A stretch of DNA of 64,000 nucleotides. Origin: Chromera velia. Its lineage: Eukaryota; Sar; Chromeraceae. The translations under genes were made by a program, and so were the position numbers. The stretch covers positions 70,460 to 134,459 of the forward strand of contig JAHBMJ010000190.1 of the NCBI GenBank assembly GCA_018398765.1, read 5' to 3'. This document shows, one piece after another, positions 1-12,100 of this stretch. Position 1 is the first letter of the stretch. Each line of letters begins with the position of its first letter. The notes under the pieces were generated by a model. It made no database searches. It saw only the letters and a list, made by a program, of their open reading frames with translations, and was not told the DNA's origin.

Positions 1-585
1 CCCCCCCCGACGGTCGGCCGGTCGTCTGTTGAATGAATGATTCCCTCCCAATCGATCGATCAATCTCTCGAACACTCCGCCAGTCAGTCAGACAGTGGAA
101 GGCATGCAGACTCCTCGAGTCTCGGTGGAGACGCAACACAGAGACAGCTGTACACATTGGCGGAAGCAAGGATGCACTGCATGTAGAAATCCACTCCATG
201 CGGCTGACAGTTGGGGGAGGAAGAAGAAAACCAGGCGAAAGAAACCAGAAGCCATTTGCTTCCTTCCCTCCAGTTTGACTCCCTTCCCTTCCCTTCATTC
301 TAAGTTTTTCTTTCTGCTGTCAGACCGACGGACCTTGAAGTTGGGATGCTTCGTCAGCCAGATGGTGATCTGCACATCATTCATTGTTGCAATACACAGT
401 CAGACAGAGAGACACATACACATACAGACTTGTCCTTTCTCGTAGAGACTTGTCCAGACGCACACAGACACGCACACTCGACACCCCAGACAGACGTGCA
501 GCCCCTCTCAGGGCACCCTTGTGAAAGACTGCGACAGGCAGTCATCATTTGGTCATGTGCGTTGCTCTGAACGAACCGCGCAGAA

Positions 586-1083
586 TCATGCACACAGGGC
601 ATTCGGGGGCGGGGAGGGAGAAAGACAGAGTAGAGAGAGACGGAGACGCTGCACTGCACTGCACCGGATGGCTGACGGGCGGACCTTCGGGCTGCTGCGG
701 GGTCTGTTTGTTTTTTCGTCCGTCGACTCGAACAGCGAAGTTTGCACCTTTTTCAAATTCGCGCTTTCTCCTTTCACAAGAGAGTCGCAGACAGACACCG
801 CGCTGCTGATTGCGTTACCCAGAGCAGTGATCTCCAGCTCTTCAACTGCCGCCTGCTTGTCAGACCCTGCGAAATACTTTTTTGCCACACGCGCATAGAA
901 AACGCGGGGCCGCGCGTTTGAAATCTGCAGAGAGAAAAGAAAGGGAGCAGGTGACAAGGGAGAGACGGAAGAATTCACAACTGTAAGGTGCGACCACCAG
1001 TCTCCTTCTCCTTCAACGCAGAAAACAAATTCACCGACCTGCATGCGGTTGTTAACCTCGCCCTCTGCAGTTGAAGTGGCCAT
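586..1083 (-). CDS. Alba-domain nucleic-acid-binding protein
   Basis: Two exons read on the minus strand. Exon 1 (1083-1039) encodes MATSTAEGEVNNRMQ and ends at a GTCGGT donor. Exon 2 starts at 924 after TTCTCTCTGCAG and continues ISNARPRVFYARVAKKYF. The joined NRMQ-ISN...FYARVAKKY.....EELEITALGNAISSAV pattern is that of the Alba fold: the N-R-I-Q-V-S strand, the basic A-K-(K/R)-Y segment and the ALG-A-I helix. Alba proteins bind DNA or RNA; in apicomplexans they act mainly in translational control and RNA granules, so a cytoplasmic or nuclear RNA-binding role is inferred. The open frame runs to a stop at 586. The tail after TSLFEST is lysine, arginine and proline rich; its exact end is uncertain because an intron could begin there. 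The gene is divergent from the VDAC gene, with about 590 bp between start codons. Confidence 0.85.
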   Translation of the reverse strand: MATSTAEGEVNNRMQVGEFVFCVEGEGDWWSHLTVVNSSVSPLSPAPFLFSLQISNARPRVFYARVAKKYFAGSDKQAAVEELEITALGNAISSAVSVCDSLVKGESANLKKVQTSLFESTDEKTNRPRSSPKVRPSAIRCSAVQRLRLSLLCLSPSPPPNALCA

Positions 1084-1672
1084 ACTTTCCGTCTAGATCA
1101 GTGGGGTGTCAAGATTGGGCAGCAACTTTGTAGAAAAAGGGTCTCCGTCTCCAATTCCTTCTTTCACCGTCTTGACGGTAAGTCCTTGGATGGAACCGTT
1201 CTTTTTCTTTCCCCTTTGGGCTCTGTGAGCTGCGTGCTCTTCTCTTGGGTTTCCACGTGCCGCAGGCTCTCTTCTGTGTTATATGGAGGGTTTGAGAAGA
1301 AGAGGGGAGCCCGACGACCACCCAAAGGGTCATTACAATGCACTTCTTGTCACGCGTCCGTTTTCCGAAAAATTTCGTGGGTGTTCGAGCTGAGTCCGTG
1401 CGAAAGAAAGAATTGTGAGAAAGTGCCCCTCAAGCGAATTTTTCACATGCACGCATGTGCCCCCCAAACTATCCCAAACTGACTTTACGGGGCCGGTCAT
1501 CTGATTTGCCCCTTCCCGAGCCTCTGAATGTCCCACCCTCTTCATGCAGAGGAGATCAGCAAGGCTCTCGACTTGGCAGAAAAGAAAGCGTCGTCCACTT
1601 GCTCCTCGCTTTTCGCCACCAGCTCTCCTCTTTTCGCGTACGTTTGCAGCTTCCTCTTTGCCCTCTTCCAGG
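1084..1672. promoter_or_regulatory. Divergent intergenic region between Alba and VDAC genes
   Basis: About 590 bp separate the start codons of two head-to-head genes. It contains pyrimidine-rich stretches and no convincing coding exon. It must hold both promoters and 5' UTRs. No TATA box or other defined core element stands out. Confidence 0.5.
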
Positions 1673-2640
1673 ATGGTTCTCTTCAGGGACGTCAACAAGG
1701 CCTCGGCTGGTCGGTCTCCACGTGCATGCGAGCTTCGGCTAGGTGCACCGCTCAGGTAGAAGCGCTCCCCTGTGCATACCCCTTTTCCCCCCTCTCTTTG
1801 GTGTCACTGCAGATGTCATCAACCGTGACTTCACCCACAACGTTCCCATCGACCTCGAAGTGAAGAGCGCAGCGGCTCCTTTCGTCAGTCAATCAATCTG
1901 TCCGTCCCTCTGTCCATCCATCCGTCTTCATTGCGCGGTAGTATTGCCTCCGCCAGTCTGCACCCCAGAAGGCAGGCTTCTCTCCCCTTTCCTATTCCTT
2001 CCTGCCGGTCTCTATGAGCGCAAAGGAGTATTGTGTGCACCTCTTCTCTCCTCGTGGACCTACACCGTCTGTTGTCCTCGCATCGCCTCAATTGACCGCC
2101 CTGCCCCCCGCGCTGGTGTGCCTGCAGTCCTTCACCCAATGCGCAACCATCACCAGCGCCGTGGCTGCCAACTCCACGGTGAGATTCGCCGACAAGGCCT
2201 TCTCTGCCGAGGGAAAGTTCTTCACCAACGGAAACTCCACCTTCGACCTCAAGTACACGGTCAGTCAGTCAGGCAGTAGGCAGACCGGCTCAGTCTGTTT
2301 CTGTGTCTCCAGGTTGTTCCATCAGTCTGTCTGCCTGTCTAAGGTCTGGCTGACAGCTGGCAGGACTCTTCTCTGCATTTTGCACAGAAAGCACGTCTAT
2401 GTTGAGAGATGGGAAGGGGGGTTTTATGCGATAGAGAAGGGTTCAATGCCTAAGAGGGGTCCCCCTTATCTGATATCCCCAACGAGGGAACGATGTTGGC
2501 ACTTGAACGCAGGCCTGCGTTGGAGTGGTAGACCGGATGCAGAAGGGAGACGGGGGGCTTTTTCAGGGTGTCTCCCAGATCGTTCGTACCCCATTTGAGC
2601 CTTTTTGTGTCTTTCTGTACGTACAGAGCTTTGTCCTTCT

Positions 2641-2682
<42 letters not shown>

Positions 2683-2900
2683 GCTTCCTTGAATGATCAT
2701 GTGAATGCAGAAGGCAGATTTCTACAAAGGCACTCTCCTCTTGAACGGACGCGTCGACAAGAAGGGCACCGCCTTCACTCCCGAGGTCGCAGCTGACTTC
2801 TCCATGAAGTCCGCACACGCAAAGGTGGGTAGGGCATTGACTTCTCTACTTCTGTTCCCCACCTCCATGACTTTCTTTTTTTTTTTCTTGCTTGGCACCC

Positions 2901-2935
<35 letters not shown>

Positions 2936-3826
2936 TCTGTGAGTGAGTGCAGTTCTCCCTGTTCCCCACCTCCATGACTTTCTTTTTTTCTTTTTCTTGC
3001 TTGGCACCCATCAATCAATCAATCAATCAATGGATCAATCAATCAATCTCTGCATGTGAGTGAGTGCAGTTCTCCCTGTTCCCCACCTCCATGACTTTCA
3101 ACGGGAGCGCCCTCTTCTGTCTGTCGAAGTTTAAGCTCGGAGCAGAAGCCGCCGGCTCCTGTGACCTCTCCAAGGTGACCTTCGGCCTGGGAGGCAATTA
3201 CTCCAACGGTCCCATGACCTTCTCTGTCAAGACGTCAGTCAGTCACTCAGTCGATCGTGCTGTCGCTCTTCAAAACAGCAAAAGTAGAGGATGGATTTGG
3301 TCCTGCAGGGGTGAGGAGGTACAGTGCATGTATGAGGGGGAGAAGAACGGACAGAAACGGAATTAAGTCAACACGGTGTCACCGAAAGTAGACAGTACCA
3401 TGAAGGACTCATCGATTCCTTCGATCTGCAGGACTCTCTCTCTGAATTGCCTGCCAGGCACGAATCTCGGCCGGCCGGTTTTCTTTCTTTCACCTCATGC
3501 CTGTTATCTCGCTCCCCCTTCCATTCTCTCTATTTGTCTGTGTCTGGCTGACTGACTGACTGACTGGCTGACTGACTGACTGACTGACTGACTGACTGAC
3601 TGACTGACTGACTGACTGACGGAAAGAAAGCAAAAGCTCATGCGTTGTGTGGGTCCATCTGGCTGGTCACCTACTTGCTAAGCTTGGCTTGTTGATTTTG
3701 CAGAGCCCCTGCAGGAGGCACCTCCCTCGGCAAGGTCATCGGAAACGTCCACGCCAAGAGTCAGTCAGTCAGTCAGTCAGTGAGTGAGAAAACGAGAGAG
3801 GAGAGAGAGAGAGTTCTTGCCTGCCT

Positions 3827-3897
<71 letters not shown>

Positions 3898-4955
3898 ATT
3901 CGCGTACCTGGATGCCCACCTTGTTTCTCCACCTGCCGTGGCCCTCCCTCAGTGGGNGGGGGGGGGGGGGGTTCGTTCCTCTCCTCTTCTCTCCTCTTCT
4001 CGGGACCTCTCTCCCTCTTTCTCTCTCTGTCTGCCTGTCTGTCTGTCTCATTCTCCTCCTGCAATCCAGAAGGACCCCCTGAAGAAAAAGAATTCAGCAG
4101 AGAGGGAGGGGGGGAGAGAGCGTGAATGAATGTATCGGTATGAAGCGAAAAAGGAAACCCCCAAATGTATCGATGTGCAGATCGATGTGTGTGCGTTTGC
4201 ATGTCGCTCTGCCTCTGTTTGTTCGGAGGGATCATCAGCGTGTCTCCAGGGTCTAGCTGCCTGCCTGCCTGTTCCTTCCTTCCTTCCTGTATCCCCCTTC
4301 CCTTGTTGCAATTAAGGAAAAAGGACCCAACCCGACGGTTGATCAACGGTGTGTGTGTGTGTGTGTGCGTGTGCGTGTGTGCGTGCGTGTGCGCATGAGA
4401 GAGAATCTGTCTGCATGAGAGAGAATCTGTCTGTCTGCAGAGGACAGCGTCGAGATCGGAGCCGAGATGTCGTACGGCCTCACCGACTCGAAGACCTCTT
4501 TGGCGTTTGGAGGCCGGATGCAGGTCAACAAGGAGACGGCAGTCAAGGCAAAGTTGGCTGATGACGGGAAAGTCGCAATGTCTCTCTCGCACACATTCTC
4601 TCCTCTCATCAGTGCAACCATGGGAGCTCAGGTTAGTCTGTCAGTATGTCTGTCTGTCAGCAAGGCGAACGTTCAGTCAATGAAGCAGCCAGAAAGCGGC
4701 TTTCTTTCCTTCATTGAAGTCAAGGGTTTCGGACTTATTGAAGCGACAGGGGGAACAGATGTTCTTCTCTGAATGCAGGCTCTCTGTCTCTCTGCATGTA
4801 CTGTACGGCACCTCGTGTGTTTTATGACACAATTGTGCCTTCTCTCATGCTCTCTGTTGCCCATGACTCTGCCTGTCTGCTTGCAGTTTGACGGTCTGAA
4901 CTTGGGTAACTCTGAAGCCCTGAAGTATGGCGCCAAGGTGACGTTCAACTGCTGA
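1673..4955 (+). CDS. Voltage-dependent anion channel (mitochondrial porin, VDAC)
   Basis: Eight exons join in phase: 1673-1709, 1813-1883, 2128-2259, 2711-2824, 3070-3233, 3704-3759, 4441-4631 and 4887-4955. They total 834 bp, giving 277 residues plus a TGA stop, the normal size of VDAC. The start is MVLFRDVNKASADVINRDF, which fits the short N-terminal helix and first strand (D-V-x-N-R-D-F) of eukaryotic porins. The rest is alternating beta-strand sequence such as FSAEGKFFTNGNSTFDLKYT, GAEMSYGLTDSKTSLAFGG and a closing ALKYGAKVTFNC. The C-terminal strand of VDAC typically carries the sorting signal. The protein should form a 19-stranded outer-membrane barrel passing ATP/ADP and metabolites. 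Introns start GTCAGTCAGT-like and end TGCAG. Intron 4 holds two partial copies of the start of exon 5, and an N lies in intron 6. Confidence 0.93.
2895..3060. repeat. ATCA microsatellites and partial exon-5 copies in VDAC intron 4
   Basis: Two blocks, about 2852-2940 and 2947-3056, each carry the sequence that opens exon 5 (TTCCCCACCTCCATGACTTTC), then a T-rich tract, TTGCTTGGCACCC and an (ATCA)n tract. The true exon 5 follows at 3070. The repeat unit is roughly 110 bp. The second copy keeps its own GTGCAG acceptor at 2947-2952. Confidence 0.85.
3549..3620. repeat. CTGA tetranucleotide microsatellite
   Basis: Nearly pure (CTGA)n for about 70 bp inside VDAC intron 5. The same motif, shifted, is the GTCAGTCAGT with which this genome's introns usually begin. 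Confidence 0.9.
3826..3896. repeat. CT/GT dinucleotide microsatellite
   Basis: A (CT)n tract passes directly into a (GT)n tract in VDAC intron 6. It lies about 60 bp upstream of a single ambiguous base (3957) set in a poly-G run. Confidence 0.9.
3957..3957. other. Ambiguous base (N) in poly-G run
   Basis: One N within GGGGNGGGGGGGGGGGG inside an intron; probably an unresolved homopolymer length. Confidence 0.95.
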
Positions 4956-5027
4956 TCGAACGAGCTGTAGGAGAGGAGCGGCATGCATCCGTCGGGTGAG
5001 TGAGTGAGTGAGGGAGTGAGGGATTGA

Positions 5028-5061
<34 letters not shown>

Positions 5062-5077
5062 TGTGTGTGTGTGTGTG

Positions 5078-5139
<62 letters not shown>

Positions 5140-6850
5140 ATTCCTCTTCTTCTGTTCTAGCTGTCCTTTTTTCTTCAACTTTGTGCCATCTGCTTTTGGG
5201 GGCATTTCTTTCTTTCTGCCGGTTCTTTGGGGGGAATGAAGGAAGCTTCGTCTTAGGGGGAGTGAAGGTCACACGCACTCTGTTTTTGTTGTCTCGTTTC
5301 TCTGTTTCCTTCTTCTCTCTCTTCTGCCTTGAAGAGAAACGAAAAGATTTTCCTCATTCATTCTGCATGTGTTCTTTTCGACTCTCTCTCCTCTGCTCCA
5401 CCCCTTTTTCCTTCTGCAAGTGTGCACACTTGCCCGTGCAGACACACGCATGTGGGCATACATGCATGTGCATTCACTCCAACACGCGTGCAAAAATTTA
5501 TTGTACATTTCTGCAGGCGAGCGGAAACTGTGGGGAAGAGGGGGGAAGAAATTCGCATGAGAGACATAGGAGGAGTAACACAGTTGCACACAGAGTGAGG
5601 AGAGGCAAAGCGGTGTAAAGAGAGAGAAGGAAAAGAAGGGAGAGGGGATAGAGACACAGAAAGACATAACCCGTCACGTGCTTTGGCGGTGTGTCTTTTC
5701 GTTTCTTCTCTTTTCTCTGCAGCCGCAACGGCGGCATGATCATTCGTTGGTGCTTTGCCTTTCCGGAAGAACTCAGCCTCTGGGGGTGCGCTGATGGATG
5801 GATTGATGCAAAGGAAAGCTAGGAAAGCGAAGGGGAAGTGAGAGAATCCGAAAAAAGAGAAGCGTACAAGGGGGGGGTGCAAACAAAGTCTTGGTTTCTC
5901 CCTCTTGGTCTTTCTTTATTTCTGTTTGTTTGTTTGCCTGTCTCTCTTTCATTCATTCAAATGCAGTCACAGCCAGACGACAAGAAAAGAGTGCGCGCAC
6001 ATCCGTTGCTTGGAGCCTCGGTTCCCCCCCTCTCCCTCTCTCTCTCCGTCATTTCTGTTCTTTCTCTGTTTTCGTCTTCATCTTCTCCCATCCACCTGTC
6101 AGTTGGCTTGCCTGGCGAAACAAAAGAAAGCGGGACGGGGCGTAGTAGTACTGTCAGTGCGTTTGCTGGAAGGAAATACAACGAAAAGAAGCGAGCGAGC
6201 ACCATGGTGAACGTGCCAAAAAAGTAATTGACCTGACCGACCTACCTCTATCTGTTCGTCACTTCATTCATTCCCCCAAGCAGTGAGTGCATGCGTGTCT
6301 GTCTCATGGGGGGAGGGGGAGGGGGAGGGGACACTCATTGAGAGCCACACTGCAGAATCGATGCACAGGTGGCAGTGACAGGACTGGCGATTTCGGGTGC
6401 ATCCGAGAGACAGGCAGAAAGAAGAGGAGAAACTCATTTCGGAAAAAAGAAGACCGCAAATTGGGGAACCCCCCCCCACAACGAGTAGAGTACAGATGCC
6501 ATACATGCAGCGTCCTCAGAAAGAAATCTAGATGGGTGTACCCGCAGCCTGTCTGATTCTATCTTGTCGTCTGAGAGATCGGCAAGCTTGTGGTGACCAT
6601 GGTCGCCTGTCAATGAGTTGGCCCGCCCAGTTGTGCCCTTGATTGATTCATTGATGGGTCCGACTGATTTGCTCGAATGCTGTCTCTCGATCCGTTTCGT
6701 TTCATATTCTGTTACGTTTCGAACCTGCATTCGTTTGAATCGTTTCTTCGGTCTCTATTTGGTTAGCCGATCATATATATCATGCTGCCGATGTAAAGCA
6801 ATGGAACGATCAGTATTTTTCTTCACATGCAATCTAGAATGCAATTCAAT
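4956..6850. other. Non-coding region downstream of VDAC
   Basis: This stretch follows the VDAC stop and contains the expected 3' UTR, a (GT)n/(CT)n microsatellite at about 5030-5140 and pyrimidine-rich DNA. The open frames here are serine/leucine or threonine/histidine repeats produced by microsatellites and show no domain pattern. I see no supportable gene. Confidence 0.5.
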
Positions 6851-7027
6851 TTAAAGATATCTCGATAAGCCTTCTGAGTAGCCTTTTTGATCTAGCTTTT
6901 GATAAGGTTTTAAGGGCATAAAATGACCTATATTTAGTTAGCTGGCATGATATATAGTTAGAAATTCAAAAAAGAATGATGATGGTATATATCGAAGCCA
7001 AGTAAAAATATTTTACAAATAAGAGCG
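6851..7027. other. AT-rich non-coding DNA
   Basis: Composition falls abruptly to AT-rich sequence with no open frame worth calling. It leads into the GACCTT satellite. Confidence 0.5.
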
Positions 7028-7290
7028 GACTTTGCATGACCTTGTTGGACCTTGCATGACCTTGTGGGACCTTGAATGACCTTGTGAGACCTTGCATAAC
7101 CTTGCAGGACCTTAAATCCGACCGTTCATCACCTTGTTGGACCTTGCATGACCTTGAATGACCTTACAGGACCTTGCATAACCTCTTATGACCTTGCATG
7201 CCAGTGACCCTGTTGAACCTTGCATAACCTTGTTCAACCTTGTTGGACCTTGCATGACTTTGTTTGACCTTGCATTATTCTGTACTGCTC
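7028..7290. repeat. 10-bp GACCTTG satellite, block 1
   Basis: Imperfect tandem repeat of a 10-bp unit, mostly alternating GACCTTGCAT and GACCTTGTTG. The same satellite resumes at about 7890. Occasional units are degenerate or shortened. Open frames in it (QGPTRSCK-like repeats) are by-products. Confidence 0.9.
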
Positions 7291-7890
7291 TGACCTTATT
7301 CGTCAGAAGGCACCCAGAATCTAAAGGGATCTATAAGGGACCTAGTCCTATGTAGAGACAGGACGTAAGTCCCGTGTAGCGTCAGAGTCTAACACTGAAT
7401 GCTGTGTCTAATACTGTTTATAGGTTGATTTTCTCAAAGGAAATTGATTTCCAAAAAGTGTAGAATTGTCGATCTGATTTTGCTAGAAGTGTCACTTGGA
7501 TTTCTGATCTTGTTTTACTTATTTAAAGACTTTGTGTTGCTCATTGAGTCTTCCAGAAAGTCTTTTGCGCATGCGACGGTCCATCTTTAGTGTGATGCAG
7601 GCCGCGGTTGGTTGGTTCGGCCTTGGCTCAGCATGATTTTATCTTGGCATGGCTCGAAAGACTTCTGAGTCGAAAGACTGGGTCTTGAAGGACTTTAGCT
7701 CAGCCTTGCTGGAAGACTTTAGCTCGGCCTTGCTCACTGCATAAATTCCATACTAGCTCATACTAGAGCTTCGTATGGCTTGATTGGGTATTTCTATATT
7801 GCTCGATCGGGTATTATTCTAAGTCTAGACTTTTTAGTACTTAGGGTCTAGGTATTTTCCTTTTTCAAAGTTTGGGGTTCCACTACTACA
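7291..7890. other. AT-rich spacer between satellite blocks
   Basis: About 600 bp of moderately AT-rich DNA without a convincing open frame. A short local repeat (GACTTTAGCTC.GCCTTGCT) occurs near 7690-7740. No gene or element recognised. Confidence 0.4.
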
Positions 7891-8445
7891 TAACAGCATA
7901 ACCTTTTTGGACCTTGCATAACCTTGTTGGACCTTATTATATGGTCCTTATATGACCTTGTTGGTCCTTGCATGACCTTGTTGGACCTTGCATGACCTTG
8001 TTGGTCCTTGTATGACCTTGTTGGACTTTGCATGACCTTGTATGACCTTGTTGCACTTTATATAACTTTGTTGGACCTTGAATGACCTTGCATGACCTTG
8101 TTGAACTTTGCATGACCTTGTTGGACCTTGCATGATCTTGTAGGACCTTGTACGACCTTGCAGGACCTTGCATGATCTTGAATGACCTTAAATGACCTTA
8201 CAGGACCTTGTAGGACCTCTTATGACCTTGCATGCCAGTGACTTTGTTGAACCTTGCATAACTTTGTTCGACCTTGTTGGACCTTGCATGACCTTGTTAG
8301 ACCTTGCATGACTTTGTTTGACCTTGCATGACCTTTTTGAACCTTGTATGACCTTGTTGGACCTTGTATGACCTTGTTGGTCCTTGCATAACCTTGTTGG
8401 ACCTTGCATGATCTTGATGGACCTTGCATAACCTTGTTGGGCATT
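7890..8445. repeat. 10-bp GACCTTG satellite, block 2
   Basis: Second and longer block of the same 10-bp satellite (GACCTTGCAT/GACCTTGTTG), about 55 units, some with one-base substitutions. It begins after ACATAACAGCATAACC and ends in AT-rich unique DNA. Confidence 0.9.
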
Positions 8446-9147
8446 GCATTATAAACATATATCAGTAAATTAGTTATCAAAAAATCAATTGGCTCTGGTT
8501 TGTTTTGAGTGCGACCAATAATTAAAATAAAGTTAAACTGTAGGTTAAATCATTAAAACATATTCTAAAATATACTGAAAATCTTTTCTTAAAAAATCTA
8601 TATTTTAAAAAATTAAGTTTAAGCTTTCAAATTGTTAACAGTATCATAAATACATGATCAGTCAATGAGTTTATCATACCAATTATCATATTTGATAAAG
8701 TAACTTTGAAGCACTGACAACGCCGCCGCATGTTTATTATGTATGGTCTTCTCATGTGTTCTGATTAGTTGTTTCCCAGATTTTGAGAAACACTCAGGTT
8801 GCTAAGCTTTCGGTCCAGGTATAGCCTTAGTTCCTGCATCATAAGGTGCGTTCCACAAATGAATCATGCACAAGATGTTGCAATTCAATTCAATTCAATT
8901 CGTATTACTGGTCTTCAACTTCTCAGGAAAAAACAGTCTAATTGGCAAGCTAAACAATCCTGCCTTTCCGAATGAATCATTTTAATGCAAGATGGCAATA
9001 CATACTGCGGTGTGAATGCAGCCAATGGACTTTCATGCAATTCTTTCGCTCTTTTTTGCTCGTTTTCCTTCCCCATTTGCCTTCCGTACAACGAGAGTGC
9101 ATTCTGCATGTACAAAAGGCAACATTCATAATCACGAACATGAATGA
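8446..9147. other. AT-rich DNA downstream of the channel gene
   Basis: Contains AT-rich unique sequence and a short (CAATT)n tract at about 8880-8900. It should include the 3' UTR of the minus-strand channel gene that ends at 9148. No coding exon is supported. Confidence 0.4.
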
Positions 9148-12100
9148 TTACCCCTTCATGCTGCCGGGGCTGAGTCGACCTCTCGACCGAGGATACTTTT
9201 GCAGAGAGAGACTCTGTGGTCGAACTCTAACGCAACAGCAGATGCATGTTTTTGTCGCGCCAAAGACAAACGCCCAATCGAGAAAACACTGCAAAAGATC
9301 ACGCATGCACTGACTGACCGTAATTTGGCTCTGGAGATCTCCATTGGAAACTTCAGAGCGGCGAATGCCCTCCAGCGCTTCGGCAGCCGCCTCGGCCGCG
9401 TCCGCAAGAGACACCGCCCCATCCCCCCGTTTTGTTCCTTCCGATCCTTCAGGAACGTCCCAGAGCATGTCATCCCGTTTCTCCCTGTTCGGGTCCAGGG
9501 CCGCCTTCCAGACGAGGTAGGCCTTGGTGACCTGCCGGGACAGAACACTCGACTTCTTACTCCTGCATGCATGCAGAGTGAAAATGCAGTGCAGGAAAGT
9601 AATCGTGTCTATACGAAGACGACAGCCATACATACAGACAGCTCTCTCTTTTGTTGGTGACTTGAAGACACCAAAGGGCACATGCACGGCGGGTGCATCG
9701 ATCGATGAATCCGCAAATCAGAAATGCACGCCCACACGCTAATTATTGTATGTAGATGTATCTGAAGCAGCAAATTGAGAAAGAGACCCATGCGAAGGGG
9801 AAGATTCGGTGCGGGGGCTCAACACAATGACGACAATCCTGGATATTAATTCGGTTTGCTTCTCATGTTCTCCTCCTGTTGTCGATACTTGCGTGCCCTG
9901 TGAACTGCATGTGCGGCTGTGTTCCTTCTCCACTGAACTCATTTTATTTGTGGACTCACTGACTGACTGACTGACGCTTTTGTGAGCTGCCGCTTGACAT
10001 GGTGTCCGTTTCTGTTTGCGTGTGGCTTCTTCTTTTCTTTCTTCTTCTGTTGCTGCAGGGTTGTGGACGAATCGGCAGGTGGTTCCCTTCCTTCACTCGC
10101 TCCCTCTCTTTCTCTTTCGCTTCCGCTTTCTCTTTCCATTCCTCCTTCTAATCTTTCTTCGTCTCTTTGCCTGTACAGCTCTTCGGGGGCAGTTGTGTGA
10201 GTGCCCTTCTCCTCAACCAGCTCTGTCTCCTGCGTTGGTCCTCGTCTCTCTAGAGTTCGCAGCTTCCGTTCTCTCTTGCCTCCCCGGCCACCACTGGACT
10301 TCTGTTCGATTTCTGATCCCTCCAGTTCACTTTCTTCACCAAACGATCCCTCTTCACGGATAGGACCCCCATGCACTTTATTCATCTTACCCCCAAGGGA
10401 GTAAAACTTCCTTTTCCGGTCCTCTTGAGAGGTCAAAACTTCATCCCATGTCTCAAGCGCATTGGCATCCCTCCACCTGCACGTACGCAGACACGCATGC
10501 ATGGGGGGCCCTGGAGCGAAGACTGCATTTACTTTCATGCAGAATTCTTTTTTGCATTTACTTTAATTGTGTATGAAAAAGAATTCTGTATGAAAGTAAA
10601 TGCATCCACTTGCACGCATACATACATGGGGAGCCGTGGAGTGAAGACTTAGTCAGTGCACGGCCAGGCTCGATCGGTCTAACTGATGAATGATGCTCTC
10701 TGCATGTCGTTACATTTCCTTCCGATCATATCCTCAATACGTTTCTGCCGGGTATTCTATTATCTGTCGCCTGCACTCATTGCGTCGAGAAGAGAGCAAC
10801 AGTTTCATTTGTTTTCGTTCGAAGGGCCCAAACGTAACCGTGCAGCACGCCGAGGAGAGGAAAGGAAAGTCAACAGACCATAATCAAGACGCCAGCCTGA
10901 CCAATGTCACACACATCTCGGGGCGATTCTTCTTTTGCCTTTCTCGCTTTGATATCATTCGCTCGCATAAAAGAAAGCAAAATCCACATGCAAAAACAAA
11001 AACACCAAAAACCTGCCTGAATGCCCTCTCCGGGTTCATGTGCCCCGGAGTCGTCCACTCAGGCACCGTCACGATCCTCTTGGCCCACCCCCGGGCGGCC
11101 CCCGGCACCGACAAACCGATGATGATGAGGAAGAAGAAGACGGGATACAGGATGAGAAATAAGAGCCAATTGAAAGTGTAGACTATCTGCACACACACGG
11201 ACGCAGAGACAGCCTTAACAACGTGATACACCCAACCAGTTGGGTGAGTGCCACGGGGGGCCATTTAGGGGGGTCTGCTAATTTGATTGATGCACACCAT
11301 CGGGGGCTTGGGCATGTCTTGTGTGCATGCATGGGGCGGGGGCCATGGCAACGCGCGCGAAGCATGCTTTTCGGGACCGCGCAATCCGATCATGCATATC
11401 TCGCAACTCCGTGCGAGTTACTTGAGGGGCACGCATATGCGCGAAGTAATTAAGGCATGTGGGATCGCTGCTCCGTGCGAGTTGCTTGAGGGGCGCATTT
11501 TGGAATTCGGGCGACACCGACCGACCGTGACGGAAAGAGACAGAACCGATCCCCCCCCCCCAAAATGAAAAAATGCGTTATGCGAGTGCGTGCGATCTCA
11601 GGGCCTCTCGGCTGATCTCAGCAGAGCTGAGCTGCCCCCCGAGGCGATCCAATTAATTCAAGTACGCGATGCATGCAGTACTAGTAGGACTTTGCGCATG
11701 CATCTGCTCATGAAGAAGAATAAATTGCCGCAAGCAGACCAACGCTACGCGGTCGACTTGGTGGGTGCATGTGCATGTGACTATCTGAAAAGCCAATCAC
11801 GGACAAAGCTAGCGCACACGCACACGCACTTCCGCCACTGAGCAAACATGCACGGCCGGTGGAAAGGAAATTTTGACGTACATTCAACTGCTGACATTGC
11901 TGCTTCTATTGATAGTCAGGCGACTTGCCATGCAGTCCCCTTGATCACCCGTTTACATGCCCCCCCACGGGACAGACACCAAATTCTGCGCACTCATTTG
12001 CCTCTATCCATCTGCACACCCGAGGCACGTGTCTCTCTCTGCACTGACTGTCTGTTTGTAGGTCTGCCTTTCTCCTTGAAGACAAGTAGGACAAACAAGA

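Noticed and set aside
3549-3620. CRISPR-like or spaced repeat
   Set aside because: Pure tetranucleotide microsatellite without spacers. The other tandem arrays here also lack unique spacers of constant length.
3777-4592. 271-residue minus-strand frame across VDAC introns
   Set aside because: Built from (CA)n, (GA)n and an N, and antisense to confirmed VDAC exons.
7848-8480. Overlapping minus-strand frames of 60-86 residues with QGPTRSCK-type repeats
   Set aside because: They are direct translations of the 10-bp satellite and occur in more than one frame; no start, splice site or conservation supports a protein.
8880-8900. Telomere-like repeat
   Set aside because: CAATT repeats for only about 20 bp and does not match TTTAGGG-type telomeric units.
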